From the NCBI RefSeq assembly GCF_003386285.1, contig NZ_QPNC01000028.1:28280-92279 (forward strand): DNA of 64,000 nt. The letters are read 5' to 3'. This document shows, in pieces, positions 51,440-60,891 of this stretch (its first letter is position 1; each line of letters begins with the position of its first letter). The position numbers and the translations under genes were made by a program. The notes beneath the pieces were generated by a model that worked only from the letters and a program-made list of their open reading frames with translations, did no database searches and had not been told where the DNA came from. The stretch comes from Nocardiopsis sp. FIRDI 009. Lineage in GTDB: Bacteria; Actinomycetota; Actinomycetes; Streptosporangiales; Streptosporangiaceae.

Positions 51440-53010
51440 CGTGGTCGCCCGCCGACCCCCGGGCCGAGGTGATCGACCCCGCCCCCGCCACGGGCGCCGG
51501 GACCGCCGACGCTCCGCGGGCGGCGGTCGTCGGCGGGGGCGTCGCCGGACTGGCCGCGGCCACGGCCCTGGCGGAGCGCGGTGTGCGGACCACGGTGTTC
51601 GAACGCGAACCCGACCTGGGCGGACGCCTGCGGGGGTGGCCGACCGTGCTCGCCGACGGCCGCGCCGCGACGATGAGCCGTGGTTTCCACGCCTTCTTCC
51701 GCCAGTACTACAACCTGCGGGCGCTCCTGGCGCGTCTGGATCCCGACCTGGGCATGCTCAGCCCCGTGCCCGACTATCCGCTCGTCCACGCCCGGGGCGG
51801 ACGCGACGTGTTCGCCGGACTTCCCTCCCCGCCTCCCCTGAACGCGGCCGTGCTGGCGGCACGCAGCCCGAGTTTTCCCGTGGGTGAACTGGCGGGTGTG
51901 AACGTCGCGGCCGCCGTCCAGTTGCTGGACGTCGACGTCCCCGGGGTCTACGCGAGGCTGGACCGCGGGGACGCGCGCTCGTTCCTGGACGCGATCCGCT
52001 TCCCCCCACGCGCCCGGCATCTCGCCTTCGAGGTGTTCTCGCGCAGTTTCTTCGCCGACCCCGCCCGGCTGTCGGCGGCCGAGCTCGCCGTCATGTTCCA
52101 CCTCTACTTCCTGGGCTCCAGCGAGGGACTGCTGTTCGACGTGGCCAACGCGCCCTTCCCCCGGGCGCTCTGGCATCCCTGGTCGGCCTACCTGACACGG
52201 CACGGGGTGAGCGAACGGCTCTCGGCGCCCGTGTCCCGCGTCCGCCCGGGTGAGCGGCGCCGCTTCGCCGTCCACACGGCGGGGCGGACGGCCGAGGAGT
52301 TCGACGCCGTCGTCCTGGCGACGGATGTCTCCGGGCTGCGCGACCTGGTCGCCGGTTCACCGTGGCTGGGCGACCGGGGCTGGCGAGGTCGCGCGCTGGC
52401 GCTGCAGAGCGCTCCGCCCTTCCTCGTCAGCCGGCTGTGGCTGGACCGCCCCGTCCGCCCGGACCGCCCCGCCTTCCTGGGCACCGCCGGCTACCCCACC
52501 CTGGACAACGTCAGCGTGCTGGAGCGCTTCGAGGACGAGGCCGCGCGCTGGGCACGGAGCACCGGCGGGTCGGTCGTGGAACTGCACGCCTACGCGCTGC
52601 CCGAGTCCTGCGACGAGCACGTCGAACGCAAACGGCTGATCGCCCAGCTGCACCGGGTCTTCCCGGAGACGGCGCACGCGGGAGTCGTCGACCAGCGACA
52701 CGAGATGCGCGCGGACTGCGCGCTCTTCCCGCCGGGAGGCCACGAGCGCCGGCTGACCCCCACCACACCCGACCCGTGGCTGGTCGTGGCGGGCGACCAC
52801 GTGCGCGTGGACCTGCCGGTGGCCCTCATGGAGCGTGCCGCGACCAGCGGTCTGCTGGCCGCCAACGCGCTGTTGAGCCGTTGGGGCCTGCCGGGGCACC
52901 GGCTCTGGAGCGTGCCCCGGCGGGGGCGGTGGGCGCCGCTGCGGGCGCTGGCCCGCTGGGCGCGCTCGGCGGGTCAGCCGGGCCACCGGCCGGACGCGCG
53001 CAGGGCGTAG
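51436..53010 (+). CDS. crtU: Carotenoid desaturase/methylase CrtU (isorenieratene synthase)
   Basis: The protein is 524 aa. The FAD-binding motif AAVVGGGVAGLAAATALAER is at residues about 29-50, followed by a GGRLRGW loop, SRGFHAFFRQYYNLR near 80 and the FAD-closing PWLVVAGDHVRVDLP near 450. This is the CrtU family, which converts beta-ionone rings to aromatic phi rings by desaturation and methyl migration, giving isorenieratene. The last 37 bases overlap the convergent Rieske gene. Confidence 0.9.
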   Translation: MTWSPADPRAEVIDPAPATGAGTADAPRAAVVGGGVAGLAAATALAERGVRTTVFEREPDLGGRLRGWPTVLADGRAATMSRGFHAFFRQYYNLRALLARLDPDLGMLSPVPDYPLVHARGGRDVFAGLPSPPPLNAAVLAARSPSFPVGELAGVNVAAAVQLLDVDVPGVYARLDRGDARSFLDAIRFPPRARHLAFEVFSRSFFADPARLSAAELAVMFHLYFLGSSEGLLFDVANAPFPRALWHPWSAYLTRHGVSERLSAPVSRVRPGERRRFAVHTAGRTAEEFDAVVLATDVSGLRDLVAGSPWLGDRGWRGRALALQSAPPFLVSRLWLDRPVRPDRPAFLGTAGYPTLDNVSVLERFEDEAARWARSTGGSVVELHAYALPESCDEHVERKRLIAQLHRVFPETAHAGVVDQRHEMRADCALFPPGGHERRLTPTTPDPWLVVAGDHVRVDLPVALMERAATSGLLAANALLSRWGLPGHRLWSVPRRGRWAPLRALARWARSAGQPGHRPDARRA

Positions 53011-53984
53011 CGCCGCTCGGCGTAGGCGACGTCGTCGCGCCACAGACGCCGCGCCGCGGCGCGCATGAAGGGCCGCACCAGCGGAGCGACGCGCGTGGCC
53101 AGCCGGAATCCGGCGCGCTCGGAGGAGGCGACGGTCGCCTCGATGATCGCCGTCGAGGGGAGGCCGTCGCGCACACCCAGCGGGGTGGCGTGGGTCTCCA
53201 CCACGCTCCCCTCCCCCTCGCCCTCGATGATGTGCATGGCCACGGTGCGCGGCTCCGGGCAGGAGAACGCGGCCCGCACAGGCACCCCCCATCTGCCGGC
53301 CACCCTGAACGCCACCTCGGCGACCATCCGGTCGGGGTCTGGGGCGGGGTCCCCCGGGGGCGCCGTCTCTGTGACGCGCAGGCCCGCGAAGGAGTGGGGG
53401 TGGAACCACGACCCGTGCCACGGGTCGAGCCTGTTGGCCACCACGTCCTCGGGTTCGCAGCGCCCGACGAGGCTCTCCACCGCCGTGAGCGCGCTCCCCG
53501 GGTCGGGGCGTTCGGGGAGCACCGGCCGGGGGAGCGGTTCCTCGCCGCCGACGTGGTCCAGGCGGACCCACGCCAGTGTCCCGTCGTCGTGGCAGGGGTA
53601 GGGCCGCCACCCCGGGAAGCCCTCGGGCTCCAGGGCCAGCCCGTGCCAGCGGCACACCAGCCGCCCCGTGTCGACGGCGCCCCGGCACAGCGGCGCCCCC
53701 AGGTGCGGGCAGGCGCCGGGGGCCGTGTGCAGGGTCCCCTCGCGGTCCCGCCACGCGACGATCTCCGTTCCGGCGACCACCCGGCCGAAGGGTCGGTCCG
53801 CACGGACCTCGTCGCTGGCGGCGAACACGTACCAGTTGCCCGAGGGGCGGGCCAGGGCGCGCTTGAGGGCGGCGCCGATCACCGCTGGCGCGGCCTCCCG
53901 CCAGGTGGGAGCCTGTCGGTTCCAGCGTGTGGCGGGCAGTCGGCGCAGAGGAGACCATCCGGGTTCGGGAACGGGCCGCGGCAT
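52974..53984 (-). CDS. Rieske [2Fe-2S] protein of the carotenoid cluster (DUF5914-like)
   Basis: The protein is 336 aa. An N-terminal Rieske domain near residues 50-155 has the ligand pairs C-x-H (ACPHLGAP) and C-x2-H (LVCRWHGLAL). The long C-terminal part has no recognisable mononuclear-iron facial triad that I can identify with certainty. Its place between crtU and crtB suggests oxidation of a carotenoid ring or end. It lies 48 bases downstream of crtB and is presumably co-transcribed with crtI-crtB. Confidence 0.85.
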   Translation of the reverse strand: MPRPVPEPGWSPLRRLPATRWNRQAPTWREAAPAVIGAALKRALARPSGNWYVFAASDEVRADRPFGRVVAGTEIVAWRDREGTLHTAPGACPHLGAPLCRGAVDTGRLVCRWHGLALEPEGFPGWRPYPCHDDGTLAWVRLDHVGGEEPLPRPVLPERPDPGSALTAVESLVGRCEPEDVVANRLDPWHGSWFHPHSFAGLRVTETAPPGDPAPDPDRMVAEVAFRVAGRWGVPVRAAFSCPEPRTVAMHIIEGEGEGSVVETHATPLGVRDGLPSTAIIEATVASSERAGFRLATRVAPLVRPFMRAAARRLWRDDVAYAERRYALRASGRWPG

Positions 53985-54032
53985 ACGTGACTTCCTTGGC
54001 GTCGTCGGGACGGGTGGTGAGGCGTCGCGTGG

Positions 54033-54971
54033 TCAACCGCCGAGGGCGCGCGCCGTCAGGGCCCTGCCCAGCGCGGGCACCGCGACGCGCACCCGTCGGG
54101 CTCGCGGGACCCGGTGCCGCCGGGACCACACGTCGTAGTCGGCCTCCTCGATCCGGTCCAGGATGCCCCGGTACAGGCGCAGGGCCGTCTCGACGCACGG
54201 ACGCGCGACCGGGGAGAGCATCGCGCACCCCGGCTCGGCCTCGCGGTAGACGGCGCGGTTGAGCTCGACCAGTTCCGCCAGGGCCTCGCGCACCCGGCCG
54301 TCCTGGGATCGGCGGCGTCGGCAGTACGCGAGGAGTTCGCGGTCGACGCCGTGGCGGGCGAGGACGTCGGCGGGCAGGTAGACCCGGTCCCGGTCGAGGT
54401 CCTCGGCGACGTCGCGCAGGAAGTTGGTCAGCTGGAAGGCGACGCCCAGCGCGGCGGCGTGCGGTTCCGCCTCGGACCGGGGGACGACGGTGCCCAGGAC
54501 GGGGAGCACCTGCAGGCCGATCACGGCGGCCGAGCCGTACATGTAGGCGTCGAGTTCGGCGTGGTCGGCGTAGTCGGTGACGGTCAGGTCCGCGCGCATC
54601 GAGCCCATGAACGCGGTGAAGTACTCCTGGGGGATGGCGTGGCGGCGGGCGGTGTCGGCCAGGGCGCGCACCTGCGGGACGCGGGCGTGCCCACCGGTCA
54701 TGGCCGCGTCCAGTTCCCGCTCCACCTCGTCCAGGAGCGCCGCGGTGTGCTCGGCCGTCTGTCCCGGGGCGGGTTCGTCGACGATGTCGTCCACCCATCG
54801 GGCGAACCCGTACAGGGCGTGCACGGCCGGTCTGCGTCCGGGGGGAAGCACCCGTGTGGCCAGGTAGTAGGTGCGTCCGTGCCGGGCGTGCAGCGCACGG
54901 CTGACGGCGTAGTCCCGGCGCAGCGCGGATCCGGTGACGCCCGCCGCGTCGAGTTCGAAGGCCGTGCCCAT
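54033..54971 (-). CDS. crtB: Phytoene synthase CrtB
   Basis: The protein is 312 aa, the usual family length. The two Asp-rich substrate/Mg2+ motifs are WVDDIVDEP near residue 60 and LRDVAEDLDRDRVYLP near 185. ALYGFARWVDD and FQLTNFLRDV are the classic CrtB signatures. It condenses two geranylgeranyl diphosphates to phytoene. Its ATG shares a base with the crtI stop (TGATG), so it is translationally coupled to crtI. The GGPP supplier crtE is not in this window. Confidence 0.95.
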   Translation of the reverse strand: MGTAFELDAAGVTGSALRRDYAVSRALHARHGRTYYLATRVLPPGRRPAVHALYGFARWVDDIVDEPAPGQTAEHTAALLDEVERELDAAMTGGHARVPQVRALADTARRHAIPQEYFTAFMGSMRADLTVTDYADHAELDAYMYGSAAVIGLQVLPVLGTVVPRSEAEPHAAALGVAFQLTNFLRDVAEDLDRDRVYLPADVLARHGVDRELLAYCRRRRSQDGRVREALAELVELNRAVYREAEPGCAMLSPVARPCVETALRLYRGILDRIEEADYDVWSRRHRVPRARRVRVAVPALGRALTARALGG

Positions 54972-56491
54972 CAGCGCTTCCCCCCGGTCACGGCCGCCGG
55001 ACCGACGATCCGGGCAGCCGCGAGTTTCCCGGAGAGCAGGGCGGTGGGGAGGCCGACGCCCGGGGTGGTGCCGCATCCGGCCAGGACCGCGTTGCTCGTG
55101 CCGGAGACGAGGTTGCGCGGCCGGAACGGTCCCGTCTGGGCGAGGGTGTGCGCGGTGGCGAAGGGGGTTCCGAAGGCCATCCCCCGGCGCGACCAGTCCA
55201 ACGGTGTGGTCAGCCGCTCGGTCACGATCGCGGACCCGAACCCGTCCAGCCCGCGCTTCTCCAGCGTCTGGACGAGACCGTCGCGGTAGCTTTCGGCCTC
55301 GCGTTCCCAGTCGACGCGGCCGGTGCGCAGGTTGGGGCACGGCGCCAGGACGTAGTACAGCTGGTGGTCGGGGGGCGCCAGACCGGGGTCCGTGGCGGTG
55401 GGGCACGTGATGAGCAGGGAGGGGTCGCTCATGGTGGTTCCGCGTCGGCAGATCTCGTCGAAGGTCCGCTCCCACGCGGCGCCGAAGGAGAGGGTGTGGT
55501 GGTGCGTTTCTGCCCACGCGCGGTCGACTCCGGCGTGCAGGACCACGGCGGAGGGGGAGAACCGCAGCGGTACCGGCCGCCAGGGGGTGCGCCCCAGCAG
55601 CCGGTAGGCCATCGGCAACTCCGGGGTGAGCACCACCGCGTCGCAGCCGAACCTGGAACCGTCGAAGGTGCGGACCGCGGTGATCCGGTCGCCGTGGCGC
55701 TCCAGACCTCGCACGTCCTTTCCGTAGTGCACGGCGCCTCCGGCGTCGACCACGGCGTCGGCGAGCGCGTCGCCCAGCGCCCGCATCCCGCCCCTGGGGA
55801 AGTACACGCCCGCGACCGTGTCCATGTAGGCGATGACGGCGTAGGCCGCCAGGGCCCGCTGGGGTGTGACCCCGGCGTAGAGGGACTGGAAGGAGAAGAC
55901 ACGGCGCAGCCGCTCGTCGGCGACGAAACGTCCGACGGTCGGTCCGAGTCGCCCGAACCCGCCCATCGCGGCCAGCCGTGCGAGCTCCGGGGTGAGCAGG
56001 CGCAGCGGTGAGTCGTGGTTCGCGTCGATGAACGTGCGCATCTGGAGCCGGTAGAGGCGGCTCAGCCAGCCGCGCAGCCGCAGGTAGCCCCGGGCGTCCC
56101 GGCCACCGATCTTGTCGTTGATCTCCTCGGCCATGGCCGCGGGGTCGGTGTGCACGTCGATGGCGGAACCGTCGGCGAAACGGGCTCGGTAGACCGGGTC
56201 GAGCCGGACCAGGTCCAGGCGGCGGTCGAGGGAGTCGCCCACCGCGGCCAGGGCCTCGTCGATCAGGTCCGGCATGGTCAGCACGGTCGGCCCGGTGTCC
56301 AGGAGGAACCCGTCGGCGTCGTCCCGACCGGCGCGGCCTCCCGGGTGCTGGCCGCGTTCGACCACCGTCACGGATCGACCGGCTCCCAGGAGGTGGAGGG
56401 CGGCGGCCAACCCGGAGACTCCGGCGCCCACGACGACGACACGGTCGGTGGGTCCCGTGACAGTGCGCGCTGCGCGTCCACTCGGCTTCAC
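54971..56491 (-). CDS. crtI: Phytoene desaturase CrtI
   Basis: The protein is 506 aa from GTG at 56491. FAD-binding VVVVGAGVSGLAAALHLLGA lies near residue 20, PGGRAGRDDADGFLLDTGPT near 50, and the C-terminal bacterial phytoene dehydrogenase signature (NAVLAGCGTTPGVGLPTALL) near 475. It converts phytoene to lycopene. First gene of the crtI-crtB-Rieske transcription unit. The frame upstream to 57424 is open but not coding in character. Confidence 0.94.
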   Translation of the reverse strand: MKPSGRAARTVTGPTDRVVVVGAGVSGLAAALHLLGAGRSVTVVERGQHPGGRAGRDDADGFLLDTGPTVLTMPDLIDEALAAVGDSLDRRLDLVRLDPVYRARFADGSAIDVHTDPAAMAEEINDKIGGRDARGYLRLRGWLSRLYRLQMRTFIDANHDSPLRLLTPELARLAAMGGFGRLGPTVGRFVADERLRRVFSFQSLYAGVTPQRALAAYAVIAYMDTVAGVYFPRGGMRALGDALADAVVDAGGAVHYGKDVRGLERHGDRITAVRTFDGSRFGCDAVVLTPELPMAYRLLGRTPWRPVPLRFSPSAVVLHAGVDRAWAETHHHTLSFGAAWERTFDEICRRGTTMSDPSLLITCPTATDPGLAPPDHQLYYVLAPCPNLRTGRVDWEREAESYRDGLVQTLEKRGLDGFGSAIVTERLTTPLDWSRRGMAFGTPFATAHTLAQTGPFRPRNLVSGTSNAVLAGCGTTPGVGLPTALLSGKLAAARIVGPAAVTGGKR

Positions 56492-57078
56492 GAGCTCTCT
56501 TCTCCGTCGGTCGGATGTGGGGCGTCGGCGTCCGGGGGCGCTCCGGGAGGCTCGTGGGCGTCGCTCGCCCGTACCGTCGTTCGCGGCGTCGTCGTGCCAT
56601 CCGCCCCTGACGGTCGGGTGACGCGCGCTGACCGGATTCCCCGCGACACGAAGTGACCCTGTTTCCGTGTTTGTCGTTCCCCACGGTCTGTTCAGGGGTG
56701 GCTGACCCCCCGCACGTGCACGTGGTGCTGATGGTGTGGTGGGGGTGTGGAGCTGATACGAGGGTACGAGGACCGCACCCCGGTTTCCGGTTGTTCCTGT
56801 TCGTCGGCGAGTCTCACCGGTTCCCGGCCGAGGGCTCCCCGGGGTTCCCCACGGGCCGTGGCCGTGTCCTGGGCGCCCGTGCGGAGGCGGTGCTCCCCCG
56901 GGGTGCGGCGGGCGGCGTCGCACACGTCCACCGGTGCGGTGGCCGCACCGGCCCCGTCGGGCTCTCCCCCGTCGAGGTGGCCCGATGCCGCACGGGGCCG
57001 CGGACCCGCCTCCCCTCCGGGGAGCGGGGTGACCGCCCGCCCCGGCCCCCGGCCCGTGACCACCGCGGGTCCCGGAGC
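56492..57078. other. Intergenic region upstream of crtI
   Basis: About 590 bases. It should contain the crtI promoter. A less GC-rich patch is at about 56,640-56,760. No crtE, regulator or other gene is supported here on either strand. Confidence 0.45.
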
Positions 57079-59073
57079 TCAGCCGAACGGGAGCAGGCCC
57101 CACACGAGGGTGAGGAGGTCGGTGACGCCCGTCCCCGAGCGCGCGCCCGCCTCCAGGCCGAGGGCGAGCACGACCGCCACCAGGAGCACCACCATCCACG
57201 TACGCCGCCGCCCGGGCGGCTCGACCGGTTCGGCGGGTTCGGCGGGGGCGTCCAGCCAGGGCCGGTCCAGACGGGCGACCTCCCGGCGCAGGTCCTGGAC
57301 CTCGGCGTGGTAGCGGTCCCGTTCGTCCAGGACACGGTCGAGTTCGGCGCGTTCGGCCCGGATCGCGGCGCGAGCGTCGACCACGTCCACCCGCGCGCTC
57401 TCGGGGCCGTGGCGGGAGTGCCACCGCTCCAGGCGGGCCAGGGGGATGTCGACGTAGTGGGTCGGCCAGTTGTCGTCGGGTGTGCCGTCACCGGCGGACT
57501 CGTCCGGGGCGGGGGCGGTCTCGGCGGGGTAGTCCGGTTCGGGGGCCAGGTTCAGCGGCGGTGCGTCCTCGGGGGATCGGGGGTCGGGGGTGGCTGGTGG
57601 AACCGCGGAGGGTTCGCGGGGTTCCGGTTCGTGGTGGGGCTCTCGTTCGGCGAGGGGCCACAGGGGCGGGGGTTGGGGTCGGTCGGGGTCCTCGGTCTCC
57701 GGCGCCTCCACCTCGGGGAGGTCGGGCAGGTCGTCGGGGGCGACGTGGGCGGCGGGGGCCTCGGATCCGGTGAGACAGCCGGGTTCGATGAGGCCGTCGG
57801 GATCGTCGAGGGCGGTGGGGTCGTCGAGCCCTGGAAGGTCGGTGGGCTCGGGGAGATCGTCGGGCTCCGCGAGGTCAACGGACCCCGGAGGGGCGACGGA
57901 CTCCGCAAGGTCGTCGGGCTCCGGCGGGTCGGCCGGATCGAGGTCGGCCGGGGGCTCGTACTCCGGGGGCAGCCACTCCGGCTCGGGGACGTCGTCGAGG
58001 TCCGGCAGGTCGACCATGGACGGGACGTCGTTCTCCACGGCGGCGGTTCCCCCGGGCGGTCCTGGGACGTCACCCGTGACCGGCGCGGCCGTCGTCTCCG
58101 GCTCCGGTTCGGCCGCCCGCCCCCGGGCGGGCGGATCGAGCCAGTCGCACAGCAGGTCGCGGCGGTCGGCGAAGGTCGGCGCCTCGGGCACCCCGCGCTC
58201 GCGCAGGTGGGCGGCGAGTACGTCGCCGCCCTCGTCCCGCAGGAGCGTGACCAGGGATTCGGCCACCGCGAGGTGGTCGGGCGCGGGCGGGTGGAGGAAC
58301 GGCGTGCGGGTGTCGGCGGTGGGCGGACCGAACGCCAGGTGCTGGCCGTCGGCGGTGCCCAGCACCGGGTCGTAGGTGGAGAAGGACCAGCTCCACCCGG
58401 CGGCGGGGATGGCCCGGGGTGGGGTGAGGACGTCGCGCAGGATGCGGTGGACCCCCCACAGGAAGCGGAGCTGGACCGCCTGCCACGGGTCGGCGAGCTC
58501 GGGGTCCAGTCCGATGTGGATCGGCAGGTCGGGGCGGGCCAGGGCGGCGGCCACGGCGCCGACGAGGACGGGCTCGCCCGCGACGGAGGTCTCGGCGGCT
58601 CGGCGGTCGCGGGTGCGCACGGCCCCGGGAGCGGCGGTGCGCTCCCAGGGTTCGGGGGTGGGCAGGGCGGGCATGGTCGCCCAGCCGGGGTCGGGGGGTC
58701 GGGCGGGCGAGGGCCGGGTGTTCGGGTTCTCGTGGAGCGACAGCGCGCGCGGGAACGCGAGTCCGCGCGCCGGTCCCACGATCGCCCACGCGTGCGCGTC
58801 GCGGACCTCGCCGGGCCAGCGGTAGACGAGGGCGGCCCGCCCGTCGGGGTAGGCGCGCGCCCAGAGGGTCTCGGGGTAGTCGGCGGGGTCGGTGCCGGGG
58901 AGGGCGGAGCGGTAGTCGGCGGTGAGCGCCGGAAGGAGCCGGTCGCGCCAGGACCGCAGGGCGGGTTGGTCGTCCTTGGTGAGGGAGGAGGCGGCCGGGC
59001 CCGGTCCGATCCGTCCGAGGAGGGTCGGTTCGGCCCAGGCGAAGTGGATCTGGTGGTAGGTGTCGTCGGGCAA
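57079..59073 (-). CDS. Hypothetical tail-anchored protein with acidic Pro-rich linker
   Basis: The protein is 664 aa. Residues 1-320 are a globular domain starting MPDDTYHQIHFAWAEPTLLG. Residues about 320-540 are low-complexity, made of Pro, Asp, Glu and Leu with PDDLP-like units. A coiled coil follows (about 565-605: RAELDRVLDERDRYHAEVQD). One transmembrane helix (WMVVLLVAVVLALGLEAGA) near 630 precedes the C-terminus. This layout suggests an inner-membrane protein with a cytoplasmic head on a long stalk. I do not recognise the head domain. The gene stands alone, upstream of crtI in the same direction. Confidence 0.6.
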   Translation of the reverse strand: MPDDTYHQIHFAWAEPTLLGRIGPGPAASSLTKDDQPALRSWRDRLLPALTADYRSALPGTDPADYPETLWARAYPDGRAALVYRWPGEVRDAHAWAIVGPARGLAFPRALSLHENPNTRPSPARPPDPGWATMPALPTPEPWERTAAPGAVRTRDRRAAETSVAGEPVLVGAVAAALARPDLPIHIGLDPELADPWQAVQLRFLWGVHRILRDVLTPPRAIPAAGWSWSFSTYDPVLGTADGQHLAFGPPTADTRTPFLHPPAPDHLAVAESLVTLLRDEGGDVLAAHLRERGVPEAPTFADRRDLLCDWLDPPARGRAAEPEPETTAAPVTGDVPGPPGGTAAVENDVPSMVDLPDLDDVPEPEWLPPEYEPPADLDPADPPEPDDLAESVAPPGSVDLAEPDDLPEPTDLPGLDDPTALDDPDGLIEPGCLTGSEAPAAHVAPDDLPDLPEVEAPETEDPDRPQPPPLWPLAEREPHHEPEPREPSAVPPATPDPRSPEDAPPLNLAPEPDYPAETAPAPDESAGDGTPDDNWPTHYVDIPLARLERWHSRHGPESARVDVVDARAAIRAERAELDRVLDERDRYHAEVQDLRREVARLDRPWLDAPAEPAEPVEPPGRRRTWMVVLLVAVVLALGLEAGARSGTGVTDLLTLVWGLLPFG

Positions 59074-59514
59074 CTCGCCCCTCCCACGGGTCGGCGGACC
59101 GCGGCGGCGCGGCCCAGCCCGCCACCATCAAGGAAGGTATCCGGTCACCCCACGGCGAAAACAACGCGTTTACACCTATGGGATGAATTACGAGGTTCGC
59201 CCCAGTAGTTTCTGGCGCACTCACCCGGGGGTACCGTTCGGGCGCCGCCAGGGTGCTCGTGGACGGGGCCGCGCCGCAGGCGTCCGTTGAGGGTGGCGGA
59301 GGGGGGCGGGCGGGCGAGGCGAGCCGCGTGGCGAGGAACGAGCGACGGGCGCGGCCGAGAAGGAAGAATCCCCGGCCGCGCAGGCGCCCGAACAGAGTCG
59401 GTGCCGCGCCGCCAGACGTCGGTTGAGGGTGCCCGCCCCGCCGCGAAGCGGCCCCTCGGGCGGGGCGGGCGACGGGCGGGCCGAAGCGCAGCGGAGGCCC
59501 GGAGCGAACACGAC
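59074..59514. other. Intergenic region with AKR terminator
   Basis: About 440 bases without a supported gene. It includes a hairpin for the aldo/keto reductase gene, two imperfect copies of a GTTGAGGGTG word near 59,285 and 59,421, and a less GC-rich patch at about 59,130-59,210 that is the likely promoter of the gene ending at 57079. Confidence 0.4.
59431..59470 (-). terminator. Hairpin downstream of the aldo/keto reductase gene
   Basis: Twelve-bp perfect GC arms (59431-59442 with 59459-59470, 16-base loop) begin 44 bases after the stop. Confidence 0.6.
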
Positions 59515-60486
59515 CTAGTTCGCGTCGGCGAGGCGCTGCCACTGGTCCTTCGTGAGCGTCAGGTCGGTGGCCTCGATCGCCTCGTCGAGCTGCGCCGTGG
59601 TGCTCACCCCGACCAGTGGCACGACCGCGGGGTCGCTGTCCATCAGCCAGGCCAGGACGACCTGGTTGCGGGTGGCCCCGGTCTCCGCGGCCACCTCGTC
59701 GAGCACGGCCAGGCGGGCCGCCGTCCCCGGGTGGTCGTAGGCGCGTTCCAGCTCCTTGTCCGCTCTGGTGTAGGCGCCCCACAGCAGCGAGGTGTAGGCC
59801 ACGACCGTGTACTCCCGCCCCTCGGCCGCCTCGGCCCGGACGAAGTCCAACAGCTCCGGGGTCACGTGGACGTGCGCCGTGGCCGTCAGGGGCACGTCCA
59901 TGCGGGGCTGGAGGTAGCTGTACCGGTACTGGAGCAGGCGGGGGCGCGGCCAGGAGTGGGCCTCGGCGACGGCGCGGGCCCGTTCCAGGCGCCAGGTCCG
60001 GTGGTTGCTCAGTCCCACCTCACCGACCGAGCCCTCCTCCACGAGCGCGGCGAAGGCGCCCAGGGTCTCCTCCAGGGGCACCGATCGGTCCTCGATGTGG
60101 GCGTACAGGGCGTCGAGCCGGTCCACGCCGAGGCGCTCGCGACTGCGTTCGGCGGCCGCGGCGACGACCTCGGCGGACAGCCCCTCCGCCGTCTCCAGGC
60201 CGGTGCCGGGCACGGTCGGCATGGCGCCGAGCTTGGTGGCGACGAACACCTCGTCGGTGATCCCGCGTTCGCGGCGCCAGCGCCCGAGGAAGGTCTCGCT
60301 CTCGTGCCCCTCGAAGCCCTCGACCCAGAACTGGTAGTTGTCGGCGGTGTCGACGAAGGTTCCGCCCGCCTCGACGAAGCGGTCGAGCAGTGCGGAGGCG
60401 GTGGCGTCGTCGGTCTCGCTGCCGAACTTCATCGCGCCCAGGCACAGGGCGCTCACACGACGGTCGCCGACGGTGGTGTAGCGCAT
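59515..60486 (-). CDS. Aldo/keto reductase
   Basis: The protein is 323 aa. The catalytic set is visible: Asp and Tyr in FVDTADNYQFW near residue 48, Lys in VFVATKLG near 85, His in LYAHIEDRS near 130. GEVGLSNH and the C-terminal NADPH-binding segment (TTAQLDEAIEATDL) complete the fold. Such enzymes reduce aldehydes or ketones with NADPH. Its ATG overlaps the MerR stop (ATGA), so it is the effector gene of a MerR-controlled operon, likely induced by an electrophile or aldehyde. Confidence 0.92.
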   Translation of the reverse strand: MRYTTVGDRRVSALCLGAMKFGSETDDATASALLDRFVEAGGTFVDTADNYQFWVEGFEGHESETFLGRWRRERGITDEVFVATKLGAMPTVPGTGLETAEGLSAEVVAAAAERSRERLGVDRLDALYAHIEDRSVPLEETLGAFAALVEEGSVGEVGLSNHRTWRLERARAVAEAHSWPRPRLLQYRYSYLQPRMDVPLTATAHVHVTPELLDFVRAEAAEGREYTVVAYTSLLWGAYTRADKELERAYDHPGTAARLAVLDEVAAETGATRNQVVLAWLMDSDPAVVPLVGVSTTAQLDEAIEATDLTLTKDQWQRLADAN

Positions 60487-60884
60487 CAGGGGGTCTCCTC
60501 AGCCGGTCGGGGGGCGTTGTCGGCGAGGACGCCGACGTAGTAGTCGATCTTGTGCTGGATGGCCGTCTGGTGGGCGCGCAGCTCGGCGATGCGCCGGTCC
60601 AACAGGTCCTGGTGGCGCTGGAGGACGTCCAGCCGGTCGTGGATGGTGTGGTCGCCCGCCTGGACGAGTTCGGCGAACTCGCGCAGGCGGGCGATGGGCA
60701 TGTCGGTGTCGCGCAGGCACCGGATCAGGCCGAGGAGTTCGACGTCGTCGGCACGGTAGCGACGGTGCCCGCTGGGGGCGCGGTCGACCCGCCGGAGCAG
60801 GCCCTCGCGTTCGTAGTAGCGGAGGGTGTCGAGGGTGAGGTCGAACCGTTCAGCGACCTCACCGGGCGTGTAGTAGTCCCTCAT
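60486..60884 (-). CDS. MerR-family transcriptional regulator
   Basis: The protein is 132 aa from ATG at 60884. The N-terminal winged helix is YYTPGEVAERFDLTLDTLRY with REGLLRR, followed by the dimerisation coiled coil (HDRLDVLQRHQDLLDRRIAEL). No Cys-rich metal site is present at the end, so an organic or electrophile signal is more likely. The start four codons upstream (60896) overlaps the -10 box of its own promoter, so 60884 is preferred, on an essentially leaderless message. Confidence 0.9.
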   Translation of the reverse strand: MRDYYTPGEVAERFDLTLDTLRYYEREGLLRRVDRAPSGHRRYRADDVELLGLIRCLRDTDMPIARLREFAELVQAGDHTIHDRLDVLQRHQDLLDRRIAELRAHQTAIQHKIDYYVGVLADNAPRPAEETP

Positions 60885-60891
60885 GGGAAAG

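Noticed and set aside
59280..59430. Two GTTGAGGGTG-containing stretches as a repeat family
   Set aside because: Only a ten-base word is shared in very GC-rich DNA; the flanks do not align.
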